Shown: positions 16,510 through 24,973 of the stretch, one piece after another
Numbering within the stretch: the stretch's first letter is position 1
Layout of the letters: each line of letters starts with the position of its first letter
Assembly (NCBI GenBank): GCA_963783245.1
Contig: CAWAMS010000002.1
Coordinates: 186,001-250,000, forward strand
From: Bog-473 sp963783245
GTDB lineage: Bacteria; Actinomycetota; Acidimicrobiia; Acidimicrobiales; RAAP-2
Direction of reading: 5' to 3'
Length of the DNA: 64,000 nt
The notes under the pieces: generated by a model
Seen by the model: only the letters and a program-made list of their open reading frames with translations
Told to the model about the DNA's origin: nothing
Databases searched by the model: none
Program-made: the position numbers and the translations under genes

Positions 16510-18372
16510 GTGGCCGCCCTCGATATCGGGACGTCCGCCTCACCACTCCTCTCGACCGAGGCGTTGTCATGGGTGGACGGCGACTCTGGGCTCGCCGGGT
16601 GCGCCGACCCGGAGTCACTCCTCGGGCTGAGCCCGGCCAGGGTGCGGGAACTCGGCGCGCCGGCCCTCGAGACGTTGGCGGCCGACATCCGGTCGTTTCT
16701 CGTCTCAGCCGTCTCGGAGAACGGTGGCCACCTCGGTTCGAATCTGGGTGTTGTCGAGTTGACGCTTGCGCTGCACCGCTGTTTCGATTCGCCGCGGGAC
16801 CGCATCGTGTGGGACACCGGCCATCAGACCTACGTCCACAAGATCCTGACGGGACGGGCGGCTGACTTCCCGACCCTGCGCCGTGCCGAGGGACTCTCGG
16901 GGTACGCCAACCGAAGTGAGTCCGCGCACGACCTGGTGGAGAACAGCCACGCATCGACCGCACTGTCCTACGCCTACGGGCTGGCCCGGGCCCGCGATCT
17001 CACGCATGCCTCGCACCATGTCGTGGCGGTCGTCGGGGACGGCTCGCTCACGGGGGGTCTGGCGTATGAGGCACTCTCGAACATCGGTGCGCACGGCACC
17101 CGGGTGGTCATCGTCCTCAATGACAACGGGCGGTCCTATGCCCCGACCGTTTCGAGCCTGACGACGGCGGATCGTCAGGACGGAAGCACCGGCGCCCCCG
17201 ACGCGTTCTTCGGCGGGATGGGGATCAGGTACGAAGGGCCGGTTGACGGGCACGACCTCACGCACCTGGAAGAGGTACTCACCCGCGTGGCGCGGACTGA
17301 CGGGCCCGTGGTCCTCCACGTGCACACCGAGAAGGGGCGTGGGTACCTGCCGGCCGAGAGCGACGACGAGAAACGGCTGCACGACATCGGCCCCTTTGAC
17401 CCGTTGACCGGCATGGTGCGTGCACGGAGCTGCGGCACCGCGAGTTTCACCGAGGCTTTCGGCACGGCACTGGTGCGGGAGGCGGCGGCACATCCCGAGC
17501 TGATGGCGCTCACCGCAGCGATGCCAGGTTCGTGCGGGCTGATCGAGTTCTCCCGCCGCTATCCCGAACGGTTCATCGACGTGGGCATCGCCGAGCAACA
17601 CGCGGTGGCGACCGCCGCCGGTCTCGCCATGGGCGGCTTTCGCCCGGTTGTCGCCATCTATTCGACCTTTCTCAACCGGGCCTGGGACCAGCTGTACTAC
17701 GACGTCGGTCTCCATGGCCTTCCCGTCATCTTCTGCATCGACCGGGCGGGGATCACCGGAGACGACGGTCCGAGTCACAACGGCGTGATGGACCTGGCCC
17801 TCCTGACCAAGGTGCCCGGCATGACGGTGTTGGTACCGTCCTCCTATGAGGAGATCCCGGTAATGCTGGCGCAGGCGATCGCGATCACGAGTGGGCCGGT
17901 CGCGCTACGTTGGCCCAAGACGCCGGCCCGGCATTGCACTGTCACGGGGACCGGGCTCTCGGCCCGCCTGGTGCGCCCCGGCCACGACGTGTGCTTCTTG
18001 GGTCTCGGGAAAATGGTCGAGGTCTGCGAGCAAGCGGCAGAGGAGCTCTCACGGGACGGGGTCGAGGCCACGGTGTGGGACGTGCGGGCCGCCGTCCCCC
18101 TGGATCCGCTCATGGTGTGCGATGCGCGCCGCCACCAGGTGGTCCTCACGGTCGAGGACGGTGTAGTGGCCGGCGGCGTGGGCGCATCGATCGCCACGGC
18201 GCTGCGGACGACGGCGGAACCGGGCCCCCTTCCGACGGTCGTTTCGTGCGGGCTGCCTTTGGCGTATTTCCCCCAGGGAAAAGCGGACGACATCCTCTCG
18301 GGTCTCGGCCTCGACGCCCCCGGCCTGGTCCGCAGGGCGCTCGCTCTGTGCGCGCCCGCCCGGGGCATCTGA
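16510..18372 (+). CDS. dxs: 1-deoxy-D-xylulose-5-phosphate synthase, hopanoid-operon copy
   Basis: 620 residues from the GTG at 16510, five bases after the hpnH stop. TPP site: GDGSLTGGLAYEALSNIG then VLNDN. The GHLGSNLGVVELTLALH and DRAGITGDDGPSHNG motifs are both present. It makes DXP from pyruvate and glyceraldehyde 3-phosphate, the first step of the MEP pathway. Compared with the second dxs of this window (35062-37065) it lacks about 50 residues between the APTVSSL segment and FFGGMGIRYEGPVDGHD. It is the last gene of the hopanoid operon and probably raises precursor supply. No terminator follows; a zinc-ribbon ORF overlaps its end on the other strand. Confidence 0.92.
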   Translation: MAALDIGTSASPLLSTEALSWVDGDSGLAGCADPESLLGLSPARVRELGAPALETLAADIRSFLVSAVSENGGHLGSNLGVVELTLALHRCFDSPRDRIVWDTGHQTYVHKILTGRAADFPTLRRAEGLSGYANRSESAHDLVENSHASTALSYAYGLARARDLTHASHHVVAVVGDGSLTGGLAYEALSNIGAHGTRVVIVLNDNGRSYAPTVSSLTTADRQDGSTGAPDAFFGGMGIRYEGPVDGHDLTHLEEVLTRVARTDGPVVLHVHTEKGRGYLPAESDDEKRLHDIGPFDPLTGMVRARSCGTASFTEAFGTALVREAAAHPELMALTAAMPGSCGLIEFSRRYPERFIDVGIAEQHAVATAAGLAMGGFRPVVAIYSTFLNRAWDQLYYDVGLHGLPVIFCIDRAGITGDDGPSHNGVMDLALLTKVPGMTVLVPSSYEEIPVMLAQAIAITSGPVALRWPKTPARHCTVTGTGLSARLVRPGHDVCFLGLGKMVEVCEQAAEELSRDGVEATVWDVRAAVPLDPLMVCDARRHQVVLTVEDGVVAGGVGASIATALRTTAEPGPLPTVVSCGLPLAYFPQGKADDILSGLGLDAPGLVRRALALCAPARGI

Positions 18373-18778
18373 CCGGATTGTGCCTCAGGCGGTCCGAGCC
18401 GATCAGCGCGGGTGACGCCACCCGAAGCGGTGGGCGCGAACAGAGAGGCCGGTGCCGCGGGGCACGAGGGACCCGGGTCAGCGGACGGGAGGGCGCGTGA
18501 TCGAGTTCGTCATCGGGCTCCTCGTCGAGGTCGAAGCACGGGCACCCGAGTGCCTGGCCCCGACACCCGGGGCATCGTTCGACGCAACAACCGGGATGGT
18601 GAATACCTCCGGGTGGCGTCCCACAATCCCGGCAGCAAGAGTCGATGCGCCGACCCTTGCTGTCGCCCTCTTCACCCCAGGGGATGGGGTGGACGGTGAC
18701 GCCGCCGAGCACCAACGCGTCGGGTCTGCAACTGATCTCGTCCATCATTTCGCCTTCGCAGTAGGGGCACACCGCCAT
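18146..18778 (-). CDS. Small Cys-rich zinc-ribbon protein with doubtful C-terminal extension
   Basis: The ATG at 18778 has GAGGAGG a few bases upstream, so the start is well supported. Residues 1-95 form a recognisable conserved small protein: CPYCEGEM, then SCCRDCGTPPGGIHHPGCCVERCPGC and GCPCFDLDEE, with about ten cysteines placed for zinc. Family members I know of end shortly after such an acidic tail. Here the frame runs on for about 110 Arg/Pro-rich residues and overlaps dxs antisense by 227 bases. The real end is probably near 18480, perhaps lost by an indel. No function is established. Confidence 0.6.
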   Translation of the reverse strand: MAVCPYCEGEMMDEISCRPDALVLGGVTVHPIPWGEEGDSKGRRIDSCCRDCGTPPGGIHHPGCCVERCPGCRGQALGCPCFDLDEEPDDELDHAPSRPLTRVPRAPRHRPLCSRPPLRVASPALIGSDRLRHNPVRCPGRARTERAPCGPGRGRRGRDPRGCRPLFPGGNTPKAARTKRPSEGGPVPPSSAAPWRSMRPRRRPLHRPRP

Positions 18779-18960
18779 GGTGGTTCCTCCTCATCGTTAC
18801 CCGGCGGATGGTTGCATCCGGGTGTGACACGTCGGCCCGTCACCAACCGTCCAGCCGCCTCGCTACGGCCGGCACCCTGGTGCGTCATCGGCCCACCTGC
18901 GCTCTGCTAGCATGGGTGTCGCCGTTGAGCCATCGTTCAGCGGGGCCCGTTCGAGACTTC

Positions 18961-20364
18961 ATGCGAGTAGGCCGTTCATCACTCGACTGGAGTTTCGTCA
19001 TCACATCTTTTACTGACCTTGGTGTTTCCGCGGACATCGACGCGCGCTTGGCGAAGTTGGGCATCACCAGCCCGCTTCCGATCCAAACAGCCACGATTCC
19101 CGCCGCCCTCGCCGGCCGTGACATCTGTGGCAAGGCCCCTACGGGCTCGGGCAAGACACTTGCCTTCGGCATGCCGATCGTCGCCAACATGACCCAATCG
19201 CGTCCGCGCCGCCCCCGTGCCCTCATCCTCGTTCCGACCCGTGAGTTGGCGTCGCAGGTGCACGCCGTGCTGGGCTCGCTCCTCGGACGTGACAGCCAGC
19301 GTGTGGTCTCCATCTTTGGTGGAACCGGGTATCGCGACCAGTGCCGGGCCCTCCACAAGGGCGTGAACGTGGTCGTGGCCTGCCCCGGGCGGCTCGAGGA
19401 CCTCATCGAGCGGGGCGACGTCATGCTCGACGACGTGACGACGGTGGTGCTCGACGAGGCTGACCGGATGTCCGATATGGGATTCCTTCCCGCCGTCCGT
19501 CGACTTTTGGACCAGACGTCGGCCAAGCGCCAGGTCATGCTCTTCTCGGCCACGATCGGCCGTGAAGTCGAGGCCATCATCCGTAGCTATCAGCATGACC
19601 CTGTCCGGGTCAACATCGAGACGGCCGAGGAAGAGAAGAGCGACGTCACCCATCACTTCTGGAAAGTCGACCGGGCCGAGCGCGTGGCGATCACGGCGAA
19701 ACTCGTCTCCCAGCACGGACAGGCGTTCGTCTTCTGCCGGACCAAGAGGGGCGCCGACCGCGTGGTGCGGCAGTTGCAAGCCGAAGGGGTCCGTGCGGTA
19801 CCCATGCACGGTGATCGGACCCAAGGTCAGCGTGAGCGTGCGCTCGACTCATTTGCCAAGGGCAAGGCCGACGCGCTCGTTGCCACCGACGTCGTGGCCC
19901 GGGGAATCCATGTCGATGATCTTCCGTGCGTCGTGCACTTCGATCCACCGGCCGACCACACGGACTATGTGCACCGCTCGGGACGAACCGGACGCGCCGG
20001 GCGAACGGGCACCGTCGTGACACTGGTGACCGACGAGCAGCGCAAGGAGATCCAGGGCGTCCAGCGGGCGCTGGGCATGGAGCTCGGCCTTCTCGCTCCC
20101 TTCTCGTCGCCCGTGGCGCCGAAATCCGCCCCGCGACGGGAGAAGAACGGCGTCTCGACCATGACGGGCACGGTGAAGTTCTTCAATGGGGCCCGGGGTT
20201 ACGGATTCCTGGCTCGCGAAGGCGGAGAGGATCTGTTCGTGCACCATTCCCAGATTGAGGGCGACGAGCGCCAGGGTCTGGCCGAAGGGCTCACGGTGGA
20301 GTTCACCGTCGCCCCCGGGCGCAAGGGTGAAGAAGCACGGAACGTGAGGGTCGTGGCCGCCTGA
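18961..20364 (+). CDS. DEAD-box RNA helicase fused to a C-terminal cold-shock domain
   Basis: 467 residues from the ATG at 18961; the open frame extends to 18808 but without family similarity. RecA-like domain 1 has the Q motif (LGITSPLPIQTATIP), APTGSGKT, PTRELA, DEAD at residues 165-168 and SAT. Domain 2 has CRTKRGADRVV, VATDVVARGIHVDDL and HRSGRTGRAGRTG. From residue 401 to the end there is a complete cold-shock domain with RNP1 and RNP2 (GARGYGFLAR, DLFVHHSQI). It should unwind structured RNA, with the CSD giving extra RNA grip, for example in cold adaptation or ribosome assembly. A linker of about 25 residues joins the two parts. Confidence 0.9.
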   Translation: MRVGRSSLDWSFVITSFTDLGVSADIDARLAKLGITSPLPIQTATIPAALAGRDICGKAPTGSGKTLAFGMPIVANMTQSRPRRPRALILVPTRELASQVHAVLGSLLGRDSQRVVSIFGGTGYRDQCRALHKGVNVVVACPGRLEDLIERGDVMLDDVTTVVLDEADRMSDMGFLPAVRRLLDQTSAKRQVMLFSATIGREVEAIIRSYQHDPVRVNIETAEEEKSDVTHHFWKVDRAERVAITAKLVSQHGQAFVFCRTKRGADRVVRQLQAEGVRAVPMHGDRTQGQRERALDSFAKGKADALVATDVVARGIHVDDLPCVVHFDPPADHTDYVHRSGRTGRAGRTGTVVTLVTDEQRKEIQGVQRALGMELGLLAPFSSPVAPKSAPRREKNGVSTMTGTVKFFNGARGYGFLAREGGEDLFVHHSQIEGDERQGLAEGLTVEFTVAPGRKGEEARNVRVVAA

Positions 20365-20475
20365 ACGTCGGGCGTACAGGACCCGGCGGCGACGCGTGTG
20401 CACCGACGGGACCGGCGGGTATCGTTCCCGGTGCACTGTTCGATCCGCCGGCCACACTCGTACCACGGGAGCACC

Positions 20476-22248
20476 ATGTCAGACCTACGATCCGTCTTGC
20501 CTCGCTGTGCCGCGACCGTCATGGCGGGCCTGCTGGTGTCAGGGTTGATCCTCCTGGCCGGCAATCTCTCACCGGCGGGAGCGGTGGCGACGCCCGCCAA
20601 TCAGAACTTCGTCGTCGGGATCGGATCTGCCGCGACAACGGTGCCCAACCAGGTAGTGACCGGCCCGTTGACGGCGATCGCGTCGACGCCCGATGGAAAC
20701 GGCTACTGGACCACGACGGCCAGCGGACAGGTGACCGCCGAGGGAGATGCCGCAAACCTCGGCTCCGTCACCGTTCCCTTGCGCGCGCCGGTAGTCGGCA
20801 TACACGCCACGCCTTCGGGCCACGGCTACTGGCTGGTGGCAGCCGACGGCGGCATCTTCAGCTTCGGCGACGCCCAGTTCTACGGCTCCACCGGCGCCAT
20901 GGTCCTCAACAAGCCCGTGGTCGGCATGGCCCCGACGAGTGACGGCCACGGCTACTGGCTGGTGGCAGCCGACGGCGGCATCTTCAGCTTCGGCGACGCC
21001 CAGTTCTACGGCTCCACCGGCGCCATGGTCCTCAACAAGCCCGTGGTCGGCATGGCCGCCACCGGTGATGGCCGCGGCTACTGGCTGGTGGCGGCCGACG
21101 GGGGTGTGTTCACCTTCGGCGACGCCCCGTTCTACGGTTCCACGGGCAACATCGTGTTGTACAAACCTGTCGTCGGTATCACCGCGACCGCAGACAACGG
21201 CGGCTATCGCATGGTGGCTTCCGACGGCGGCATCTTCGACTTCGGCGACGCCCAGTTCTACGGCTCAGGGACGGGCGCCCCGTTGACGGCGCCCGTCGTC
21301 GGTATGGCGGCCCGCCCGGGCGGCTATTGGATCGCCTACGGCGCGACCGACCCCCTCTCCACTGTGCTCGGTCAGGAAGAGGTGCTGGCGGGGCTCGGGT
21401 ATTTGCCCCTGAGCTGGACACCGACGGGCTTCCAGTGGCTGTGGGCACCCCCTGCACCCCTGCAGGCGCTCTGGGCGCCGGGACAGGACGGGGCGATCGC
21501 CAAGGGCGCCATCATGGCGTTCGAATCGGTCGCCGGGCTCACGACGAACGGCGCCATCTCGAACACTGAGATCGCCGCGCTCCAAGCGGCGGCCGACAAT
21601 CCCACCGGCCCTGGCGCGAATCCCTACGGCTACTCGTATGCGGTGGCGAGCGAGTCCGCCCCCGAGTCCCTCACCGTGTGGCACAACGGGGTCGTCGTGG
21701 TGACCTCTCCCGCCAATACCGGTGGCGCGGGGACGCCGACAGCCCTCGGGTCGTTCCCCGTCTACGAACGGTTGCGCAATCAGGTCATGCGAGGCACGAA
21801 CCCGAACGGTTCGACCTATGCCGATCCGGTGCAATTCGTGGCGTACTTCAACGGCGGTGATGCATTGCACTACATGCCCCGCACCTCCTACGGCGATCCG
21901 CAGAGTCTCGGATGTGTCGAGCTCCCGCTCGCCGGTGCGGCAGCGGCGTGGGCGTACATGACACTGGGCTCGATCGTCACGGTCAACTACGGCACCGCCC
22001 GCATGCCGGGCCATGAATATGGCGCGGAAGTTGAGCGACAGCTGCAATTCCATTGCAATGCGGTAGCGGGATGGTTGCATCTCCTGTCGCGAGTTTTTTC
22101 CTCGCAGGAGGCGGGTAAAGTCTTGTCGAAGCTCGTTGTCATCGAGTGCGGGGGGTGTGCACAGCGGTTGTCGCAGGAATGCGGGTGCGGGTTGTCAGAT
22201 TCCTCTGGTATCGACTGCTGCAGCACCGTCTCTTTCGAGTCCCGGTAG
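20476..22248 (+). CDS. Secreted repeat protein with L,D-transpeptidase (YkuD-like) domain
   Basis: 590 residues from the ATG at 20476 (GGGAG upstream). A signal peptide (VMAGLLVSGLILLAGNLSPAGAVA) is followed by five or so 42-residue repeats of the GYWLVAADGGIFSFGDAQFYGS kind (residues about 70-290). Next comes a helical region resembling a peptidoglycan-binding spacer, then an L,D-transpeptidase-like domain: FPVYERLRNQVMRG, H465 (ALHYMPRTS) and C480 in SLGCVELP. It probably cross-links or anchors to peptidoglycan outside the membrane. The last 80 or so residues after TVNYGTARMPG are Cys-rich and have weaker G/C third-position bias, so the true end may be near 22010. Confidence 0.8.
   Translation: MSDLRSVLPRCAATVMAGLLVSGLILLAGNLSPAGAVATPANQNFVVGIGSAATTVPNQVVTGPLTAIASTPDGNGYWTTTASGQVTAEGDAANLGSVTVPLRAPVVGIHATPSGHGYWLVAADGGIFSFGDAQFYGSTGAMVLNKPVVGMAPTSDGHGYWLVAADGGIFSFGDAQFYGSTGAMVLNKPVVGMAATGDGRGYWLVAADGGVFTFGDAPFYGSTGNIVLYKPVVGITATADNGGYRMVASDGGIFDFGDAQFYGSGTGAPLTAPVVGMAARPGGYWIAYGATDPLSTVLGQEEVLAGLGYLPLSWTPTGFQWLWAPPAPLQALWAPGQDGAIAKGAIMAFESVAGLTTNGAISNTEIAALQAAADNPTGPGANPYGYSYAVASESAPESLTVWHNGVVVVTSPANTGGAGTPTALGSFPVYERLRNQVMRGTNPNGSTYADPVQFVAYFNGGDALHYMPRTSYGDPQSLGCVELPLAGAAAAWAYMTLGSIVTVNYGTARMPGHEYGAEVERQLQFHCNAVAGWLHLLSRVFSSQEAGKVLSKLVVIECGGCAQRLSQECGCGLSDSSGIDCCSTVSFESR
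20818..21057 (+). repeat. Two perfect 114-bp copies, period 126 bp
   Basis: 20818-20931 and 20944-21057 are identical; they encode the GYWLVAADGGIFSFGDA units of the transpeptidase gene. Neighbouring units (21070 onward) are clearly diverged. Identity at silent positions points to a recent duplication or gene conversion. Confidence 0.92.
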
Positions 22249-22316
22249 GCACCTCCCTCGAGAAACGAGGTAGTCAGAGAACGAACTCATGGTCAGCAAG
22301 ACGAAAGGAGGAGGTC

Positions 22317-22508
22317 GTGACGGAACGAGTCCTGCGCGGATTCTTCTTGGCACAGGGCGCGTGCGGCACACTGCGTCGTCGAGCACACACCGAACGAGGA
22401 GCATCGACCGTCCAGTACGCTTTCCTGATGGCGTTGGTCGCGTTGGTCGTGGCCCTTTTGGTCGGCGCCTTCGGGTCGGGCCTCAAAGGGCTTGTCGGCC
22501 CACCCTGA
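22317..22508 (+). CDS. Flp-family type IVb pilin-like small protein
   Basis: 63 residues from the GTG at 22317, with a near-perfect AAAGGAGG upstream. The C-terminal half, ERGASTVQYAFLMALVALVVALLVGAFGSG, has the Flp/Fap pilin pattern: a charged segment, a small processing region, then a hydrophobic helix; Gln-Tyr replaces the usual Glu-Tyr. Such pilins are cleaved by a TadV-type prepilin peptidase and assembled by a Tad secretion machine, none of which is in the window. A strong hairpin follows at 22561. Confidence 0.75.
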   Translation: MTERVLRGFFLAQGACGTLRRRAHTERGASTVQYAFLMALVALVVALLVGAFGSGLKGLVGPP

Positions 22509-22560
22509 ACGAACTGACCAGAAAGCTTCATTAGGGAAACCCCCCTTTCCCGAATGAGAT

Positions 22561-22601
22561 GACAGGCGGGCCGGATCGGCGCAACCGATCCGGCCCCTGT
22601 C
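22561..22601. terminator. Strong hairpin after the pilin gene
   Basis: GACAG and GGGCCGGATCGG pair with CCGATCCGGCCC and CTGTC around the loop CGCAA. It lies between the pilin stop (22508) and the stop of the convergent MMPL gene (22622). A weaker hairpin, TCATTAGGGAAA/TTTCCCGAATGA with a C6 loop, precedes it at 22528-22557. Confidence 0.7.
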
Positions 22602-22621
22602 AATTCCGAAGGGCCTCAGCG

Positions 22622-24897
22622 TCAGGGCGCGTTGTCGGACCCGTCATCGCGCCGTTCGGAGCCCACGCGCACGAGGGGCCGGTCGATCGGTCGGGGTCGG
22701 GGGGCGACCTTGCGCATGAACGATGGTGCCCACCAGTTGGCGTCACCCGCCAGCTTCATGATGGCCGGTACCAGCATCCCGCGGATGATGAACGCGTCCA
22801 TCAACACCGCGAGCGCCAGACCGACGGCGAACAGCTTGATGAACGAGATGCTGCTGCTCAACAGGCTCAGGAAGATGATGCTCATCAGGAGAGCTGCGGC
22901 GGTGATGATCCTGCCCGTCTGTTGCATGCCGCCCGCTATCGCGGTGTCGTTGTCCGCACCGTTGTCGTGGAGCTCTTTCATGCGCGAGACCAAGAAGACC
23001 TCGTAGTCCATCGACAGACCGAAGGCGACGCAGAACATCAGGATGGGCATGGTGTCGATGAGCGTCCCCGTTGGCGTGAAGTCGAACAGACCCGACAGGT
23101 GGCCTTCTTGAAAGATCCACACCATGACCCCGAAGGTGGCCGACAGGCTGATCACGCTGAGCACCAACGCTTTGGCGGGAATGAAGAGCGAGCGAAAGAG
23201 GAAGAGGAGGATCAGGAACGTCGTTCCCACCACGATCAGCACGGCCAGGGGTAGGTAGTGGTTGATGACGGCAGTGGAGTCGACCAGGCTGGCCGGGGTC
23301 CCACCGACGAGAACGGCGAACGGAGCGGGCCCGTCCCGGATGGCGTGGACGAGCGCTTCTCCCCCGGGGGACAGGCCGTCGCCCATTGGGACGACCGAGT
23401 ACCAGATGCCGTCGCCCTTGTGGAATTGGGCCATGTAGCCGGCCGGTGCCACGTAATGGGAGCCGTTGACGTAGATGCCACTGGAGGAATCGACGCTCTC
23501 CACACCGGCAAGGAGCGAGAGGTGGACGGCGTATGCCGCCTGCTCGGACGCCGTGGTCGCTCCTACGTGGGGCACCACGACCTGGAGGGCGTCCGTTTGG
23601 CCTTGCCCGAATTCGGCCCGCAACGTGTCGTCGACCTGCCGGACGTGGTCCGAAGGTGCGAGCACCCGATCGTCGAGGTAGCCCAGTCGGAGATGCACGA
23701 AGGGTGCGGCCATGACGGCCAGGACCACGGCCACCGCAACGATGACGACGACCGGTCGCCGCATGATGGCGCGCGCCGACCTGGACCAGAACCCGTCGAG
23801 CGGCGGTCGGACCGAACGCCGCCATACCGTGAGGGAGTTGATCCGTGGGCCGAGGAGGGCGAGCACGGCAGGGAGCACGATCAGGGCCGCCGCCCCGGCG
23901 AGGAGCACGACTGCAATGCCCGAGTAGGCAAAGGACCGGAGGAAGACGAGGGGGAAGACGAAGAGGGCGCCGGCGGCGGCGGCCATGGTGAGGGCGCTCC
24001 CGGCCACCGTGCGCCCGGCGTGCGCCAGCGTCTCCTCCAGCGCGGCGTGCGTGTCGTGCCCGGCCAGCAGCTCTTCTCGGAACCGGCTGACGATGAACAG
24101 GCTGTAGTCGATGGCCAGGCCGAGCCCCAAGACGGTGGTCAGGTTCACCGCGTAGATGGAGACCGGCGTGATGCCATTGAGAATCCGGAGCACGAGCAGC
24201 GTGCCGACGACGGCGACGGCACCGATGGTGACGGGCATGGCGGCGGCGACGAGAGAGCCGAACACAAAGAGGAGGAGGAGGAGGGTCAGCGGTACGGCGA
24301 ACGCCTCTGCATGGAGCAGGTCGCGCTCCACCACAGTGTCAACTTCATGGAACGCGGCACCGTACCCTCCGACGGAGAAGGTGACGCTGGCGCCGTCTGC
24401 CTTCAATGCGCCGGCGATGGTCGGTTCCCGGTCGGCCACCTGGTCTTGATCTCCCGTGATGCGTCCGACGATCAAGGCGTCCTGGTGGTTGGGAATGCCC
24501 AAGAGCCCGCGGGACGCAGGGCTCCAGTAGGACATGACGTTGGCCACGTGGGGCTGCGCCGCCAGTTGCCTCGTCAGCGCGGCGCCGGCCGACGCCACCG
24601 GTGCGCTGTCGATGGTGCCCGATGTCGCGTGCACCAAAATGAGGATGTTGTCCGAGCCGTTGTGAAATTCCGAGGCGAGGACGCGTGCCGCATGCACCGA
24701 TTGCTCCGACGGGACGTCGAACCCTCCCCGGGAGAGCTTCGAGGTGACATTTCCCCCAGCAGTCCGGCCACCACGACGAACAGTCCGGTGACCACCACGA
24801 TGGCCTTCCGGTGTCTGATCGTGGCCCGCGCCACATGGCGGAGCGCACGCTCGGTCGGGGGCGGAGTCGGTTTCGCATGCCGCGGGAACCTACTCAC
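22622..24897 (-). pseudogene. MMPL/RND family exporter with a frameshift near the N-terminus
   Basis: Reading from the GTG at 24897 gives a cytoplasmic start and first membrane helix (IVVVTGLFVVVAGLLGEM). The rest of the protein (KLSRGGFDVPSEQSVHAARVL onward) is in the next frame. The switch falls at the C5 run at 24753-24757 (G5 in the coding strand), where one extra G would restore LLGGNVTSKLSRGG. The total length, 2276 bases, is one short of a multiple of three. The remaining 690 residues are an intact MMPL transporter: two extracytoplasmic domains, twelve membrane helices and GLAIDYSLFIVSRFREEL and GLSMDYEVFLVSRMKEL motifs. The substrate is perhaps lipid or drug. It is divergent from a TetR regulator. 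Confidence 0.82.
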
Positions 24898-24904
24898 GGT
24901 ATGT

Positions 24905-24933
24905 AGTATCCTGAGAGTGTCCGAAGAAGTCAA
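24905..24933 (-). promoter_or_regulatory. Promoter of the MMPL gene, apparently leaderless
   Basis: On the minus strand: -35 TTGACT (24933-24928), 17-bp spacer, -10 GATACT (24910-24905), then 7 bases to the GTG at 24897. Transcription should start at or next to the start codon. The 76-bp gap to the divergent tetR start is the natural operator site. Confidence 0.6.
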
Positions 24934-24973
24934 GGCAATCGGGCACGGGGCCGATACGAGGTGGCCTGGACTT

